NCBI GenBank assembly: GCA_026627345.1
Contig: JAPNUP010000051.1
Span: 25,413-89,412, forward strand
Direction of reading: 5' to 3'
DNA: 64,000 bases
Source of the DNA: Bacillota bacterium
GTDB taxonomy: Bacteria > Bacillota > Bacilli > Alicyclobacillales > SLC66
The notes under the pieces are model-generated. The model saw only the letters and a program-made list of their open reading frames with translations, searched no databases and was not told the origin of the DNA. Positions 36,581-45,788 of this stretch are shown one piece after another. The first letter of the stretch is position 1; the number at the start of each line of letters is the position of its first letter. A program made the translations under genes and the position numbers.

Positions 36581-37702
36581 TTACAATTTGGGTGTTGCCT
36601 GCGCGTAGGTGCCTTCACTATGCACGATTAAGGAGGCAAGTTCAAGCGCAGTGATCGCTTCAAACAGCTCACGACGTGAGAATCCCCCAGACACTGCGGC
36701 CTCCTGAAGTTCGCCAAGTGTGCGCTCTGATGCTGATAATTCAGCTAGCACACATTGCTGAATGGCAGGCAGTCCGGCCCACTCGGTCATCTCTCCCTGC
36801 ACAAAGTGCGCGCCACTGCGACCGGTATACCCTATCGCGTCTAGCACATCACCGGCAGAAAGCACCGGACGTGCACCTTCTACGATCAAAGCATTCGTTC
36901 CACGCGAACGATCGCTAAAGATCGATCCTGGCACGGCCAACACGTCCCTATTTTGCTCCAGGGCATACGCGGCCGTGATGAGAGCCCCGCTGCGCTCTCC
37001 GGCTTCAATAATGACGATCGCTTGCGATAATCCGCTGATGATGCGGTTACGTTGTGGAAATTGATAGGACTGCGGTCCTGTCCATGGCAAAAATTCGCTC
37101 ATCACACAGCCGCGGGCCGCGACTATCTGGTCTGCGAGACGCCGATGTTCCCGCGGGTACACAGCATCCACGCCGGAGCCAAGCACAGCCACTGTCACTC
37201 CGGCCCCCATCAGCGCTCCTTCATGGGCTGCCTTATCCACCCCATAAGCCAAGCCTGAGACCACCCCGACTCCCGTATCCGCGAGGGTGGAGGCAATCTC
37301 AAACGCAGCTTTGCGACCGTAGGCAGAACATGTGCGCGTGCCCACGATCCCGACGTTAAGCTGTTTTTCAGGCAAGGTCCCGTAGTAAAAGAGAAACGGG
37401 GGCGCTGCTGCAATCTCCTTGAGGAGCATCGGATAATGCTCATCGCGATCAGAAACCAAAGACACGCCAGACGCGCGAATGCGCGCGACAAGGGCGCTCG
37501 GCTCCTCCGAACGAAACGCCGCCACGAGCGCTTGGCACAAAGACGGTGGCGCGTTGCGCTCGCGCCAATCACCAGCTGACAGGGTTGCTCCTGGTGCAGT
37601 CGTCTTCCAGTCACCAATCAAACTCCGGGCTTGAACCAAACCAATGCCTTTAACTGAGCGTACAGTCAACCAAAGCAGCAGATACGCTTCCCGCTCGTCC
37701 AT
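36581..37702 (-). CDS. dprA: DNA-processing protein DprA (Smf)
   Basis: Loads RecA on incoming single-stranded DNA in natural transformation. N-terminal SAM/HhH-like segment (VKGIGLVQARSLIGD), Rossmann core with VGIVGTRTCSAYGRKAA, GLAYGVDKAAHEGAL and FPQRNRIISGLSQAIVIIEAGERSGALITA, then a C-terminal winged-helix region (about 310-373). ATG 37702 with AAGGGG 9 bases upstream. It must have its own promoter, since a strong terminator ends sucCD just upstream. Confidence 0.96.
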   Translation of the reverse strand: MDEREAYLLLWLTVRSVKGIGLVQARSLIGDWKTTAPGATLSAGDWRERNAPPSLCQALVAAFRSEEPSALVARIRASGVSLVSDRDEHYPMLLKEIAAAPPFLFYYGTLPEKQLNVGIVGTRTCSAYGRKAAFEIASTLADTGVGVVSGLAYGVDKAAHEGALMGAGVTVAVLGSGVDAVYPREHRRLADQIVAARGCVMSEFLPWTGPQSYQFPQRNRIISGLSQAIVIIEAGERSGALITAAYALEQNRDVLAVPGSIFSDRSRGTNALIVEGARPVLSAGDVLDAIGYTGRSGAHFVQGEMTEWAGLPAIQQCVLAELSASERTLGELQEAAVSGGFSRRELFEAITALELASLIVHSEGTYAQATPKL

Positions 37703-37797
37703 GCCTTCGCGCCCCTTCACTGAAACTTACTTTTTCTACAGTGACAGGTTTGCAACCACCGTACCACTCCTATACCAAATGAAATTCTCCATGCCTC

Positions 37798-37843
37798 AAA
37801 AAAAACGCCACCCTTTGCTTCAAATAACGAAGCAAAGGGTGGC
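37798..37843 (-). terminator. Terminator after sucD
   Basis: A perfect 15-bp stem (GCCACCCTTTGCTTC with its complement) around a 7-base loop, followed on the minus strand by eight T residues. One of the clearest intrinsic terminators in the window; ends the sucC-sucD operon. Confidence 0.93.
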
Positions 37844-37864
37844 CACTTCTCTATTGCACCGCTT

Positions 37865-38764
37865 TTATGCGCGACACTTATCAAACAGACCGCGCTCTTT
37901 GAGCATGTCGACCAGCGTAGAACCCATCTCTGACGGCGTACCTGCCATGTGCACACCGGCCGCTTCGAGCGCTGCGACTTTTTCTGTCGCTGTCCCTTTG
38001 CCTCCAGAGATAATCGCCCCCGCATGACCCATACGTTTTCCAGGCGGAGCACTCATGCCCGCAATAAACCCGGCAACAGGCTTCTTGACCTGTTCCTTAA
38101 TGTAAGCGGCCGCCTCTTCTTCTGCGGTGCCGCCAATCTCACCGATCATGATCATCGCTTCCGTATCCGGATCTTCGTTGAACATCCGCAACACGTCGAC
38201 GAAGTTGGTGCCATTGACCGGATCGCCACCGATGCCCACTGCAGTCGACTGTCCAACGCCGAGCGTTGAGAGTTGATGCACGGCTTCGTAAGTAAGTGTG
38301 CCGCTACGGCTCACGACACCCACGTGTCCACGCTTGTGAATATACCCGGGCATAATGCCGATCTTGCATTCACCGGGCGTGATGACGCCTGGGCAGTTCG
38401 GTCCGATGAGGCGCGATTTCCTGCCTTCCAAGTAGCGTTTCACTTGCACCATATCCAAAACAGGAATACCTTCAGTAATACAAATGATCAGTTCTACACC
38501 TGCGTCCGCCGCCTCCATAATGGCGTCTGCAGCAAATGCAGGTGGCACGTAAATGACAGACGCATTGGCACCAGTGGCTCGCACAGCGGCTTCCACTGTG
38601 TCAAATACCGGCACGCCTTCAATCGTCGTCCCACCTTTACCAGGCGTTACGCCGCCGACCATTTTGGTTCCGTACTCGATCGCCTGCTGCGTGTGAAACA
38701 ATCCTGTTTTACCGCTAATTCCTTGGGTAATGACACGCGTGTCTTTATTCACTAAAATACTCAC
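37865..38764 (-). CDS. sucD: Succinyl-CoA synthetase (ADP-forming) subunit alpha
   Basis: TCA-cycle enzyme subunit that is phosphorylated on His and binds CoA. CoA-binding domain with [15 protein letters not shown] at the N-terminus and active-site His in [15 protein letters not shown] (about residue 245). GTG at 38764 has AAGGAGG 8 bases upstream; 299 residues. Follows sucC by about 45 bases. Confidence 0.98.
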   Translation of the reverse strand: MSILVNKDTRVITQGISGKTGLFHTQQAIEYGTKMVGGVTPGKGGTTIEGVPVFDTVEAAVRATGANASVIYVPPAFAADAIMEAADAGVELIICITEGIPVLDMVQVKRYLEGRKSRLIGPNCPGVITPGECKIGIMPGYIHKRGHVGVVSRSGTLTYEAVHQLSTLGVGQSTAVGIGGDPVNGTNFVDVLRMFNEDPDTEAMIMIGEIGGTAEEEAAAYIKEQVKKPVAGFIAGMSAPPGKRMGHAGAIISGGKGTATEKVAALEAAGVHMAGTPSEMGSTLVDMLKERGLFDKCRA

Positions 38765-38807
38765 GCCAATAGCCTCCTTAAGCGACCTAATGACGGTCAC
38801 TTTTGCT

Positions 38808-39965
38808 TCACTTCACTAATTCAACCATCTTTTGCGCTGCCTGTGCTAATGAGTCTGCTGCCACGATGGCGAGTCCCGATTGGCCCAAAATCTGCTTTCC
38901 GAGATCTACATTCGTGCCTTCTAGGCGAACGACAAGCGGACGATCAAGTCCCACTTGACGCGCCGCCGCGACGACGCCGTTGGCGATGACGTCACATTTC
39001 ATGATGCCGCCAAAAATGTTCACTAGAATCCCTTTGACTGCCGGATCAGAAAGAATGATTTTGAAGGCAGCGGTGACCTTCTCCTCCGTCGCTCCACCGC
39101 CTACATCGAGGAAGTTGGCAGGTTCCCCGCCAAAGTGTTTGATCGTGTCCATCGTCGCCATAGCCAGTCCTGCGCCATTCACCATACAACCGATATTGCC
39201 ATTTAGTTTGATATACGTCAGATCAAACTTGGACGCTTCGATCTCGATCGGCTCTTCTTCATCGATGTCTCGCAGTTCGACGATGTCTTTGTGGCGATAC
39301 AGTGCGTTGCTATCAAAGTTCAGTTTGGCATCAAGTGCCATCACTTGGCCGTCATTCGTGACCACCAGCGGATTGATCTCCGCGATCGAGCAGTCCATAT
39401 CCACAAACGCTTTGTAAAGCGCCATCATAAACCCGGCCGCTTTGTTGATCAGGGCAGCAGGAATGCGAATCGCATACGCTAACCGGCGCGCTTGAAACGG
39501 ACGCAGTCCCACCGCCGGGTCGACAACCTCGCGAAAGATCTTCTCTGGCGAGTGCGCCGCCACTTCTTCAATCTCCATGCCTCCTTCTTCGGAAGCCATG
39601 ATGACCACAGAACCGGTCTGCCTGTCAACGACTACTCCTAGGTAGTACTCCTTTTGAATATCTGACAGGGTTTCAATTAACAGCCTTTTGACCACTTTGC
39701 CTTCTGGACCCGTTTGATGAGTGATCAGCGTTTTCCCAATCAGTTCACGCGCATACTCCCGAACTTCATCAAGCGATTTGGCCAGCTTCACGCCACCAGC
39801 CTTCCCACGACCACCTGCATGGATCTGTGCCTTGACGACAGCCTTGCCACCAAAACGCTCGGCGACCCGAACCGCTTCTTCAGGGTCGAATGCCACTGCA
39901 CCCTCTGGAACTGCGACCCCATAGGTTCGCAGAACAGCCTTTGCTTGATACTCGTGAATGTTCAC
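38808..39965 (-). CDS. sucC: Succinyl-CoA synthetase (ADP-forming) subunit beta
   Basis: Nucleotide-binding subunit with an N-terminal ATP-grasp fold ([35 protein letters not shown]) and a C-terminal domain with [17 protein letters not shown] 39965 with GGGAGG 7 bases upstream gives 385 residues, the normal length. Preceded by a sigma-A-like promoter. Confidence 0.98.
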   Translation of the reverse strand: MNIHEYQAKAVLRTYGVAVPEGAVAFDPEEAVRVAERFGGKAVVKAQIHAGGRGKAGGVKLAKSLDEVREYARELIGKTLITHQTGPEGKVVKRLLIETLSDIQKEYYLGVVVDRQTGSVVIMASEEGGMEIEEVAAHSPEKIFREVVDPAVGLRPFQARRLAYAIRIPAALINKAAGFMMALYKAFVDMDCSIAEINPLVVTNDGQVMALDAKLNFDSNALYRHKDIVELRDIDEEEPIEIEASKFDLTYIKLNGNIGCMVNGAGLAMATMDTIKHFGGEPANFLDVGGGATEEKVTAAFKIILSDPAVKGILVNIFGGIMKCDVIANGVVAAARQVGLDRPLVVRLEGTNVDLGKQILGQSGLAIVAADSLAQAAQKMVELVK

Positions 39966-40087
39966 GCTGTTTCCTCCCTGTACAACAGCCCGCCATAGGA
40001 GATCGGAGCTGCGATTCTGCCATACACTGCGTTTTAAAGATAGACTACTAGGCACGTGTTTTCAACTTTTTACCCCCGTGCAGCAGG

Positions 40088-40116
40088 ATTATTGTACCCA
40101 AAAATGGAACACTCAA
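40088..40116 (-). promoter_or_regulatory. Sigma-A promoter for sucCD
   Basis: Minus strand TTGAGT, 17-base spacer, AATAAT (five of six matches to TATAAT). Transcription would start near 40081, leaving a leader of about 115 bases before sucC. The leader is AT-rich and no riboswitch fold was recognised. Confidence 0.6.
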
Positions 40117-40152
40117 GAATTCGAATTTTTTTGACTTTTCTTTGTATAACGA

Positions 40153-40180
40153 TTGTGTTTCACCTCTATCCTGTTATAAT
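40153..40180 (+). promoter_or_regulatory. Sigma-A promoter for the Cys-containing unknown gene
   Basis: TTGTGT, 16-base spacer, perfect TATAAT, then AAAGGAGGG and the ATG 25 bases downstream of the -10. Divergent from the sucCD promoter. Confidence 0.7.
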
Positions 40181-40204
40181 ACAATCAAAAGGAGGGAACA
40201 GCGC

Positions 40205-40630
40205 ATGGACTTCTGTTGCGGCACTTCAATGATCGGGAGACTCGCCCCGCTACACACCGAGGCAGGTGCGCTAATCACGGATGTTCCCTTCCTCTTTTGC
40301 CATACCTGCGGACAAACGGTGGTTGCGCCAGACGTGCTCCTTGATGTGACGATGTTCACCCACTACTGTGAGACCGATGGAGTGAAGTCTGCCAGTCTCT
40401 ACGATGTAGTCGATAAAGAGCGCATTCAAGGTATCCTTTACGCCTACCCTGAGCCGGTTACAGACTACACAGATTTCTACGTGGACGCAGAACAACTCGA
40501 TCACATGCTGGATTTATGGAATTTTGCTTCTTCACTGGACGATCAGCAGTGGAAAAGTGAAATTAAGGAAGTCTTGCTCGCACTTCACAAGGTGCGCTCC
40601 AGACAGCGTTTGCCGCAAAGTCAACACTGA
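40205..40630 (+). CDS. Uncharacterised protein with zinc-ribbon-like Cys motifs
   Basis: 141 residues, not recognised. ATG 40205 follows AAAGGAGGG and a good promoter, so expression is likely. Near the N-terminus are DFCCGTSMIGRL and FLFCHTCGQTVVAP, giving C-C and C-x2-C pairs that could form a small metal site; a further Cys lies in THYCETDG. The rest is acidic and helical (ILYAYPEPVTDYTDFYVDAEQLDHMLDLWNF). No membrane segment. It lies alone between sucCD and comM; context gives no firm function. Confidence 0.75.
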   Translation: MDFCCGTSMIGRLAPLHTEAGALITDVPFLFCHTCGQTVVAPDVLLDVTMFTHYCETDGVKSASLYDVVDKERIQGILYAYPEPVTDYTDFYVDAEQLDHMLDLWNFASSLDDQQWKSEIKEVLLALHKVRSRQRLPQSQH

Positions 40631-40680
40631 GGGTGGTAGAAAAGTTCCATTTCTCCTTTAGCACATCTCCAATCCGGGCA

Positions 40681-40709
40681 TTGTCGACTGTCGTTCCTCT
40701 CCCTATACT
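40681..40709 (+). promoter_or_regulatory. Sigma-A promoter upstream of comM
   Basis: TTGTCG, 17-base spacer, TATACT; transcription would start near 40716. It is followed within 35 bases by a terminator-like hairpin, before comM. Confidence 0.7.
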
Positions 40710-40750
40710 GGAAGGGCGGTGTCGCACACGAAGCTCCTCGTCTATACGAA

Positions 40751-40780
40751 AGAGATCGCGGTGATCCGCGGTCTCTTTTT
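40751..40780 (+). terminator. Terminator/attenuator hairpin in the comM leader
   Basis: An 11-bp stem AGAGATCGCGG / CCGCGGTCTCT (one T-G pair) with a TGAT loop runs into a T-tract (six Ts to 40780, counting the last stem base). It lies between the promoter at 40681 and the comM start at 40812, so it would release a transcript of about 65 bases or attenuate comM. Confidence 0.75.
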
Positions 40781-40811
40781 AACGTTATCGGCTACGACGG
40801 GAGTGAAGACT

Positions 40812-42326
40812 GTGTTTACAGTTGTGCAAGGCGTGGCCTTGCGCGGCCTACAAGGCTATCGTGTCGGCGTAGAAGCAGATCTTGGACAAGGCCTACCGAG
40901 TTTTGAAATTGTCGGACTGCCGGCTTCCTCGGTACGAGAGGCCAAGGAACGGGTGCGCTCCGCTGTTACCAACAGCGGATTTACGTGGCCGAGACGGCGT
41001 ATCGTGGTTAATCTGACCCCTTCTGACTGGCGCAAAGATGGCACCGGTCTCGATCTTCCGATCGCGATGGCGATTCTTGTAGCCTCCGAACAGATTCCAC
41101 CTCTTTCCCCTGAGATCTCGTTTCTCGGCGAGCTTGCCCTTGATGGAGGCATACGGTCTTATCGCGGGCTATGGACTGCCATGATCAGCGCCACCGAACT
41201 AGGGGCCAAGTATCTAATTGTCCCAGTGGGTAGCGACTTACGTCTACCCGTCCATCTGGATTGCGAGATTCTTATGGCGCCTTCCTTAACGTGGGCGATC
41301 AGATCGGCCCGCAAAGAGGCCATATACACGCCGCCACCACGTGTAGAGAAACTGGAAGGCGAAGAACCGTCTGAACAGGTGGATATGAATGAGGTGGCCG
41401 GACAAGACGCGGTCAAGCGAGCCATCGAAGTCGCTGCTGCCGGGCACCATCACATTTTACTTACAGGGCATCCTGGTGCGGGCAAAAGTATGCTTGCAGA
41501 GCGCCTGCCGACCTTGCTACCGCGCCTGACGCCAGAGCAAGCTTTAGCGGTCCGGCAGATCTACAGCGTCGCTGGACTAGAGTCGATCTGCCCCACCGAA
41601 TCACCACCATTTCGAACCCCTCACTACTCCGGTTCACTTCAAGGCCTTCTCGGCGGCGGTCAGATCCCGACTCCTGGCGAAGTCAGTCTCGCGCACCACG
41701 GGGTACTGTTTCTCGACGAGTTTCCTGAGTTTTCACGCGCGTCCCTCGAAGCCCTGCGCCAGCCACTTGAGACGCGTTCCATCACCTTGAGCCGTTCGGC
41801 CTATCATTACACCTTTCCTGCCGACTTCCAAATGGTTGCCGCTATGAATCCCTGTCCGTGTGGATATCTCAACTCGCAAAGCGGGCGGGAGTGTACCTGT
41901 GAGCACCGACAGATCGAGCGCTATCGGGCGAAGTTATCGGGTCCAATTCTAGATCGTATCGACATGACCGTTTGGGTAGACGCTTTAGATATGAAAAGCA
42001 TCCTCACAGCACCTGTTGCCCAAAAAGAGAGTTCCAGCGTGATTCGTAAGCGAGTGGTGGCAGCGCGGCAGTTTCGCGCAGAACGCACCTTACACAACCA
42101 TGATACGGACGGGTCAGCGCGCACGCCAGCACAGGTGCTCAGTTCCCTTAGCATCGATCAGGCCGCGCGCACGTTGCTATTGTCCTGCGCTGATAAAGCC
42201 TCACTGTCCGCACGAAGCCTGTTTAAAGTGGCGCGCGTAGCACGTACGATCGCTGATCTCTCACAGGAGGCGAACGTCTCTACAGAGCACGTCGCAGAGG
42301 CGATGCAATACAGGTTCTACCAATGA
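40812..42326 (+). CDS. comM: ComM/YifB-family AAA+ ATPase (Mg-chelatase-like)
   Basis: AAA+ protein; ComM is a branch-migration helicase in natural transformation in Gram-negatives. N-terminal ChlI-like S5 domain (RVGVEADLGQGLPSFEIVGLP), Walker A LTGHPGAGKSMLAERLP (about residue 220), Walker B GVLFLDEFPEF, and a C-terminal Mg-chelatase helical lid. A Cys-rich insert (NPCPCGY ... CTCEH) is typical. GTG 40812 with GGGAG 8 bases upstream gives 504 residues. The nearby dprA gene fits a competence role. Confidence 0.92.
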   Translation: MFTVVQGVALRGLQGYRVGVEADLGQGLPSFEIVGLPASSVREAKERVRSAVTNSGFTWPRRRIVVNLTPSDWRKDGTGLDLPIAMAILVASEQIPPLSPEISFLGELALDGGIRSYRGLWTAMISATELGAKYLIVPVGSDLRLPVHLDCEILMAPSLTWAIRSARKEAIYTPPPRVEKLEGEEPSEQVDMNEVAGQDAVKRAIEVAAAGHHHILLTGHPGAGKSMLAERLPTLLPRLTPEQALAVRQIYSVAGLESICPTESPPFRTPHYSGSLQGLLGGGQIPTPGEVSLAHHGVLFLDEFPEFSRASLEALRQPLETRSITLSRSAYHYTFPADFQMVAAMNPCPCGYLNSQSGRECTCEHRQIERYRAKLSGPILDRIDMTVWVDALDMKSILTAPVAQKESSSVIRKRVVAARQFRAERTLHNHDTDGSARTPAQVLSSLSIDQAARTLLLSCADKASLSARSLFKVARVARTIADLSQEANVSTEHVAEAMQYRFYQ

Positions 42327-42407
42327 GGGTACCTGATGGGCTATACTGACGAGAGAAGAACCGATGAAAAGGCAAGATGTGAACTGTACATAAAGGCGGT
42401 CTGGCGA

Positions 42408-43313
42408 ATGAAAATTGGCTTGTGCCTGGCAGGCGGAGGTGCTTCCGGAGGTGCACATGTGGGCGTACTCCGAGCGCTAGACGAAGCGGGCATCGCGATT
42501 GACATGATTGCAGGAACCAGCAGCGGTGCAATGGTAGCCGGTCTATTTGCAGCCGGCATCACGACTGATCAGATGCTGGAGATGTTACCTACGTTGACCC
42601 GTCGCGAGATTGACATCGATCGTTCACTTCTGACGCGTTGGCTCACTCGTGACCGGCGTGGCGGACTCATTCGCGGAGAAAAGCTACACACATTTTTGCG
42701 TACGGCGGTACAGGATATCGCATTAACCGACGTGCGCATTCCGGTAGCCATTGTTGCCACTGACTTGCAAACCGGAAAAGAAGTCATCTTTTGCTCACAC
42801 GATTGTCCAGCGCCAGTGGTCCCAGCCGTTCTTACCGATGGCACGCCCCTGTGGGACGTCGTGCAAGATGTGACACTCGCGCTTGCCATACGAGCCAGCA
42901 TTAGCATCCCGTTTATCTTCCAACCCGTGATTCTGGGCACGCGCATGCTGGCTGATGGCGGCCTCGTGGATAATTGTCCGGTAGAACCCACGCGCGCTAT
43001 GGGTGCTGACTTCGTGATTGCAGCTGACACGATCACCCCGTTTTTGCAACGGAAAACGCCACTCCCGCTGCGTGTGCGCGCTTTGTTGCAACAAGTCGTC
43101 AACATCGGCCTTGCACGACATGCGGCGCTTGCGGCGCGCGAAGCAGACGTGTTTCTCGCGCTGCCGGTCGGACCGATCGGTGCACTCGACTTTCCGCGTC
43201 TGAGTCAGGTCGCAGAGCGCGGATACGAGTATACAAAGGCGCGCATTCCGGCCATTATGGCCGCTATGCGCGCGCATGAGATGAAGAAGTGTGGACCGCG
43301 GACCTGCGAGTAG
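42408..43313 (+). CDS. Patatin-like phospholipase family protein (RssA/YlbK type)
   Basis: Serine acyl hydrolase fold with catalytic dyad. The oxyanion motif AGGGASGGAHVG, nucleophile elbow GTSSG (about residue 40) and DGG motif (LADGGLVDN) are present, so it should be active on lipid esters. No signal peptide, thus cytoplasmic or membrane-associated. I chose ATG 42408, where homologous proteins start; the ribosome-binding site (AAAGGCGG) is moderate. 301 residues. It follows comM closely in the same direction. Confidence 0.87.
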   Translation: MKIGLCLAGGGASGGAHVGVLRALDEAGIAIDMIAGTSSGAMVAGLFAAGITTDQMLEMLPTLTRREIDIDRSLLTRWLTRDRRGGLIRGEKLHTFLRTAVQDIALTDVRIPVAIVATDLQTGKEVIFCSHDCPAPVVPAVLTDGTPLWDVVQDVTLALAIRASISIPFIFQPVILGTRMLADGGLVDNCPVEPTRAMGADFVIAADTITPFLQRKTPLPLRVRALLQQVVNIGLARHAALAAREADVFLALPVGPIGALDFPRLSQVAERGYEYTKARIPAIMAAMRAHEMKKCGPRTCE

Positions 43314-43337
43314 TGATACAGCTTCCTTTTAGACGCG

Positions 43338-43634
43338 TCAGGACTTTTTCTTATCCTTTGGAGGGATGGCCAGACGCTTGGTCTCTGGCTCCTTCTTCTT
43401 TTTACCCAGAAGCGGCGGCGGATTTTGACCCGCTTTTCGCATCTGTTGCTTGATCACTTGCATTTGCCGAGGGTTGAGGTTCATCCCCATACGTTTGGCC
43501 ATCTCACTGATATCTGAATCTCCCATGTCCATCTTCGCCATACTTCTGCGAACAAGCCACACACCTAGAAAAACACCACCCACAACGCCAACGACTAACC
43601 CAACCACCAGCATGATCCACGCTAAAGCCGTCAT
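43338..43634 (-). CDS. yneF: YneF (UPF0154) family protein
   Basis: Small membrane protein of Gram-positives. One N-terminal Val/Gly-rich helix (about 5-28, VVGLVVGVVGGVFLGVWLV) then a basic cytoplasmic tail with MGMNLNPRQMQVIKQQMRK, matching YneF. The last 25 residues add a Lys-rich extension (LGKKKKEPETKRL) beyond the usual 72 residues. Function unknown. Convergent with the patatin gene. Confidence 0.85.
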   Translation of the reverse strand: MTALAWIMLVVGLVVGVVGGVFLGVWLVRRSMAKMDMGDSDISEMAKRMGMNLNPRQMQVIKQQMRKAGQNPPPLLGKKKKEPETKRLAIPPKDKKKS

Positions 43635-43651
43635 CTTCCATAACCCCTCTT

Positions 43652-44719
43652 CTAGAACGCTGCTCTGTAATGCTCCATCAAAGGCATCTGTCCTTGTCTA
43701 TCCCATGCCACTGCCACCACGTCAAACCGTACAGCCACATCTTGTTGAATATGTTCGCGCTTGAGATAGATCTCTGCGAGCTTCCTCAACCGTGCTCGCT
43801 TGCGCCCATCCACAGATTCAGCGGCGACGAGCAAAGCATCCACTGCCGTCTCGGAGGACCGATCGCCAGCAGCCTGCGCATGTGCACTTCGCGCACGCAC
43901 CTCCAAAAACACAAGTGTATCCCCGTCTTCCATAATCGCGTCAATTTCGCCTTGGGCGACGCGAAACCGTCGCTCGCGCAACACCCACCCACGTTGCACC
44001 AAGTACGAGACCACCCACTGCTCTGCGTCAAAGCCAAGTCTTTGCCGAGGATCAGGCAACGTACTCATCTGTGGTCGATTCCCAACTGCGCGCACAGGGG
44101 CAAAAGAGAACCGATGCAACGCACAGGGCCCATGCACTTGAAGGGCTGCCAGATGCTCCGGCGTTCCATAGCCCATGTGACGTTCAAATCCGTACTCGGG
44201 AAAAAGCTCGGCAGCTTGTACCATCAACCGATCCCGCGTCACTTTCGCCAAAATAGATGCTGCGGCAATCGACTGACTCAACGCATCGCCCTTGATCACT
44301 TTGCGTTGCTGCACGGAAAGGGAGGGGATCACTGCACCATCGACCAAAAACATCTCCGGTGACACTTCTAATCCGGAGATCGCCTGTCTCATCGCCTCGT
44401 AGGTAGCCTGTAAAATATTGTACCGATCTATGTAGAGCGGGTCAACAATGCCTACGCCATACGCGATGGCATTCTCGCAAATACTATCATACGCAGCTTC
44501 TCTCGCACGCGAACCGAGCTGTTTCGAGTCATAGTACTGCGCATCGCGCAGATCGTTAGGCAATACGACCGCAGCCGCTACCACTGGTCCAGCCAAAGGT
44601 CCACGACCAGCCTCATCTACTCCGCCAATCGTTTTCCTCGACTCTTCGCGTACAGCCTGATCGAACTCAAAAGCGGCTCGATAACGGGCTGCTCGTAAGT
44701 CCCGTGCAGATAGAGCCAT
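43652..44719 (-). CDS. rnhB: Ribonuclease HII fused to YraN-type nuclease domain
   Basis: One uninterrupted frame joins two genes usually separate. Residues about 30-215 are RNase HII, which removes RNA from RNA-DNA hybrids, with catalytic Asp35-Glu36 in GVDEAGRGPLAG, Asp127 in FLVDGA and Asp163 in KVTRD. After a short linker (NRPQMSTLPDP), residues about 228-345 are a UPF0102/YraN domain of the PD-(D/E)xK fold with GEID (Asp260) and FLEVRARS (Glu273, Arg275 in place of the common Lys). ATG 44719 with GGGGGA upstream; 355 residues. The two genes are neighbours in many Gram-positives, so fusion by loss of the stop is easy to picture. Confidence 0.92.
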   Translation of the reverse strand: MALSARDLRAARYRAAFEFDQAVREESRKTIGGVDEAGRGPLAGPVVAAAVVLPNDLRDAQYYDSKQLGSRAREAAYDSICENAIAYGVGIVDPLYIDRYNILQATYEAMRQAISGLEVSPEMFLVDGAVIPSLSVQQRKVIKGDALSQSIAAASILAKVTRDRLMVQAAELFPEYGFERHMGYGTPEHLAALQVHGPCALHRFSFAPVRAVGNRPQMSTLPDPRQRLGFDAEQWVVSYLVQRGWVLRERRFRVAQGEIDAIMEDGDTLVFLEVRARSAHAQAAGDRSSETAVDALLVAAESVDGRKRARLRKLAEIYLKREHIQQDVAVRFDVVAVAWDRQGQMPLMEHYRAAF

Positions 44720-44812
44720 GGCCATCCCCCGTAAACTGTATCGAATCGCGTGTATGAAACGCACTATATCTGTTCGACGCCAATGTGATTTTCCCTGCTT
44801 GGTGTGTAAAAC

Positions 44813-45667
44813 CTAATCAGCTGTCGGGGGGCGATCCAGCGTGATGCGACCCATGAGGCCTTTTTGAAAATCCCGCAAGAGAATATCGGCCGCCATCTCG
44901 CGATCCGGGATACCGCCAGGCCTCAGTGCGCCTCGTCTGCGTGCGATATCTTCCAGTATGGCCACGGCATCCGCACCATCTGTTGAGCAGTCAAAGCGTG
45001 CAGTCAGTGACTGCGGGTACGTGACTTTTAGCCAATCGACAAACGCGAGGGCAAGCTCTTCTGTCGGCAACAACTCCGATTTGATCGCCCCGGACCAAGC
45101 CAAACGCCGTGCGACATCCGGGTCATCGAACTTGGGCCACAAGATCCCTGGTGTATCGAGCAACTCGAAGGATCCTTCCACTTTAATCCATTGTTGTTGC
45201 TTGGTCACCCCTGGTTTGTCGCCTGTCTTGGCCACAGATCGGCCAGTCACACGATTGATCAAAGACGACTTTCCCACATTCGGTATACCGACGACAATCG
45301 CCCGAATCGCTTTGCGCCGAATACCTTTTTTCTGCATTTTCGCAAACTGCTCTCGGGTCACCTCGTGCGCCGCTTTCGTGAGTAAGTTCAACCCTTCACC
45401 GCGCAGGTTATCGACTGCCACTGGTAAAACATGCTCATTCTTAAAGTGTTTCAGATAATTGGCTGTCACTTTCGGATCAGCCAGATCGGCCTTAGCCAAT
45501 ACCAAAACGGTAGGCTTATGCTTCGTGATCTCTAACATCATTGGATTACGTGACGATTCAGGCAAGCGTGCGTCAACAATCTCGATCACCGTATCCACTA
45601 ACCGCAGACTATCGGTCACCTCGCGGCGCGCTTTCGCCATGTGCCCTGGAAACCACTGAATACTCAT
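44813..45667 (-). CDS. rbgA: Ribosome biogenesis GTPase RbgA (YlqF)
   Basis: Circularly permuted GTPase for late 50S assembly. Motif order is permuted: NKxD-like LAKADLAD first, then P-loop GIPNVGKSSLIN, GVTKQQQW and DTPG. N-terminus SIQWFPGHMAKARRE and C-terminal ANTAR-like domain are typical. ATG 45667 with GAGGTGG upstream, 284 residues. Located after rplS, separated by a perfect hairpin. Confidence 0.96.
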   Translation of the reverse strand: MSIQWFPGHMAKARREVTDSLRLVDTVIEIVDARLPESSRNPMMLEITKHKPTVLVLAKADLADPKVTANYLKHFKNEHVLPVAVDNLRGEGLNLLTKAAHEVTREQFAKMQKKGIRRKAIRAIVVGIPNVGKSSLINRVTGRSVAKTGDKPGVTKQQQWIKVEGSFELLDTPGILWPKFDDPDVARRLAWSGAIKSELLPTEELALAFVDWLKVTYPQSLTARFDCSTDGADAVAILEDIARRRGALRPGGIPDREMAADILLRDFQKGLMGRITLDRPPTAD

Positions 45668-45726
45668 CTGTGCCACCTCACCTTCACCTCGTATCCCTAT
45701 GCCTGAAAATACGGGGCGTACTACCA

Positions 45727-45764
45727 ATACAGGCGGGACTTGGCAACCCAAGTCCCGCCTGTAT
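45727..45764 (-). repeat. Perfect 17-bp inverted repeat between rplS and rbgA
   Basis: ATACAGGCGGGACTTGG and its exact complement surround a four-base loop. No T-tract follows on either strand, so it is not a standard intrinsic terminator. In the rplS-rbgA transcript it would form a very stable stem, perhaps protecting the rplS 3' end or serving as a processing site. Confidence 0.85.
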
Positions 45765-45788
45765 CTGACCAGCACTGAACTGCGTTTC

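Noticed and set aside
42569..43277. Minus-strand frames (178 and 160 residues) opposite the patatin-like gene
   Set aside because: No start signals and no family; the plus strand carries full patatin motifs.
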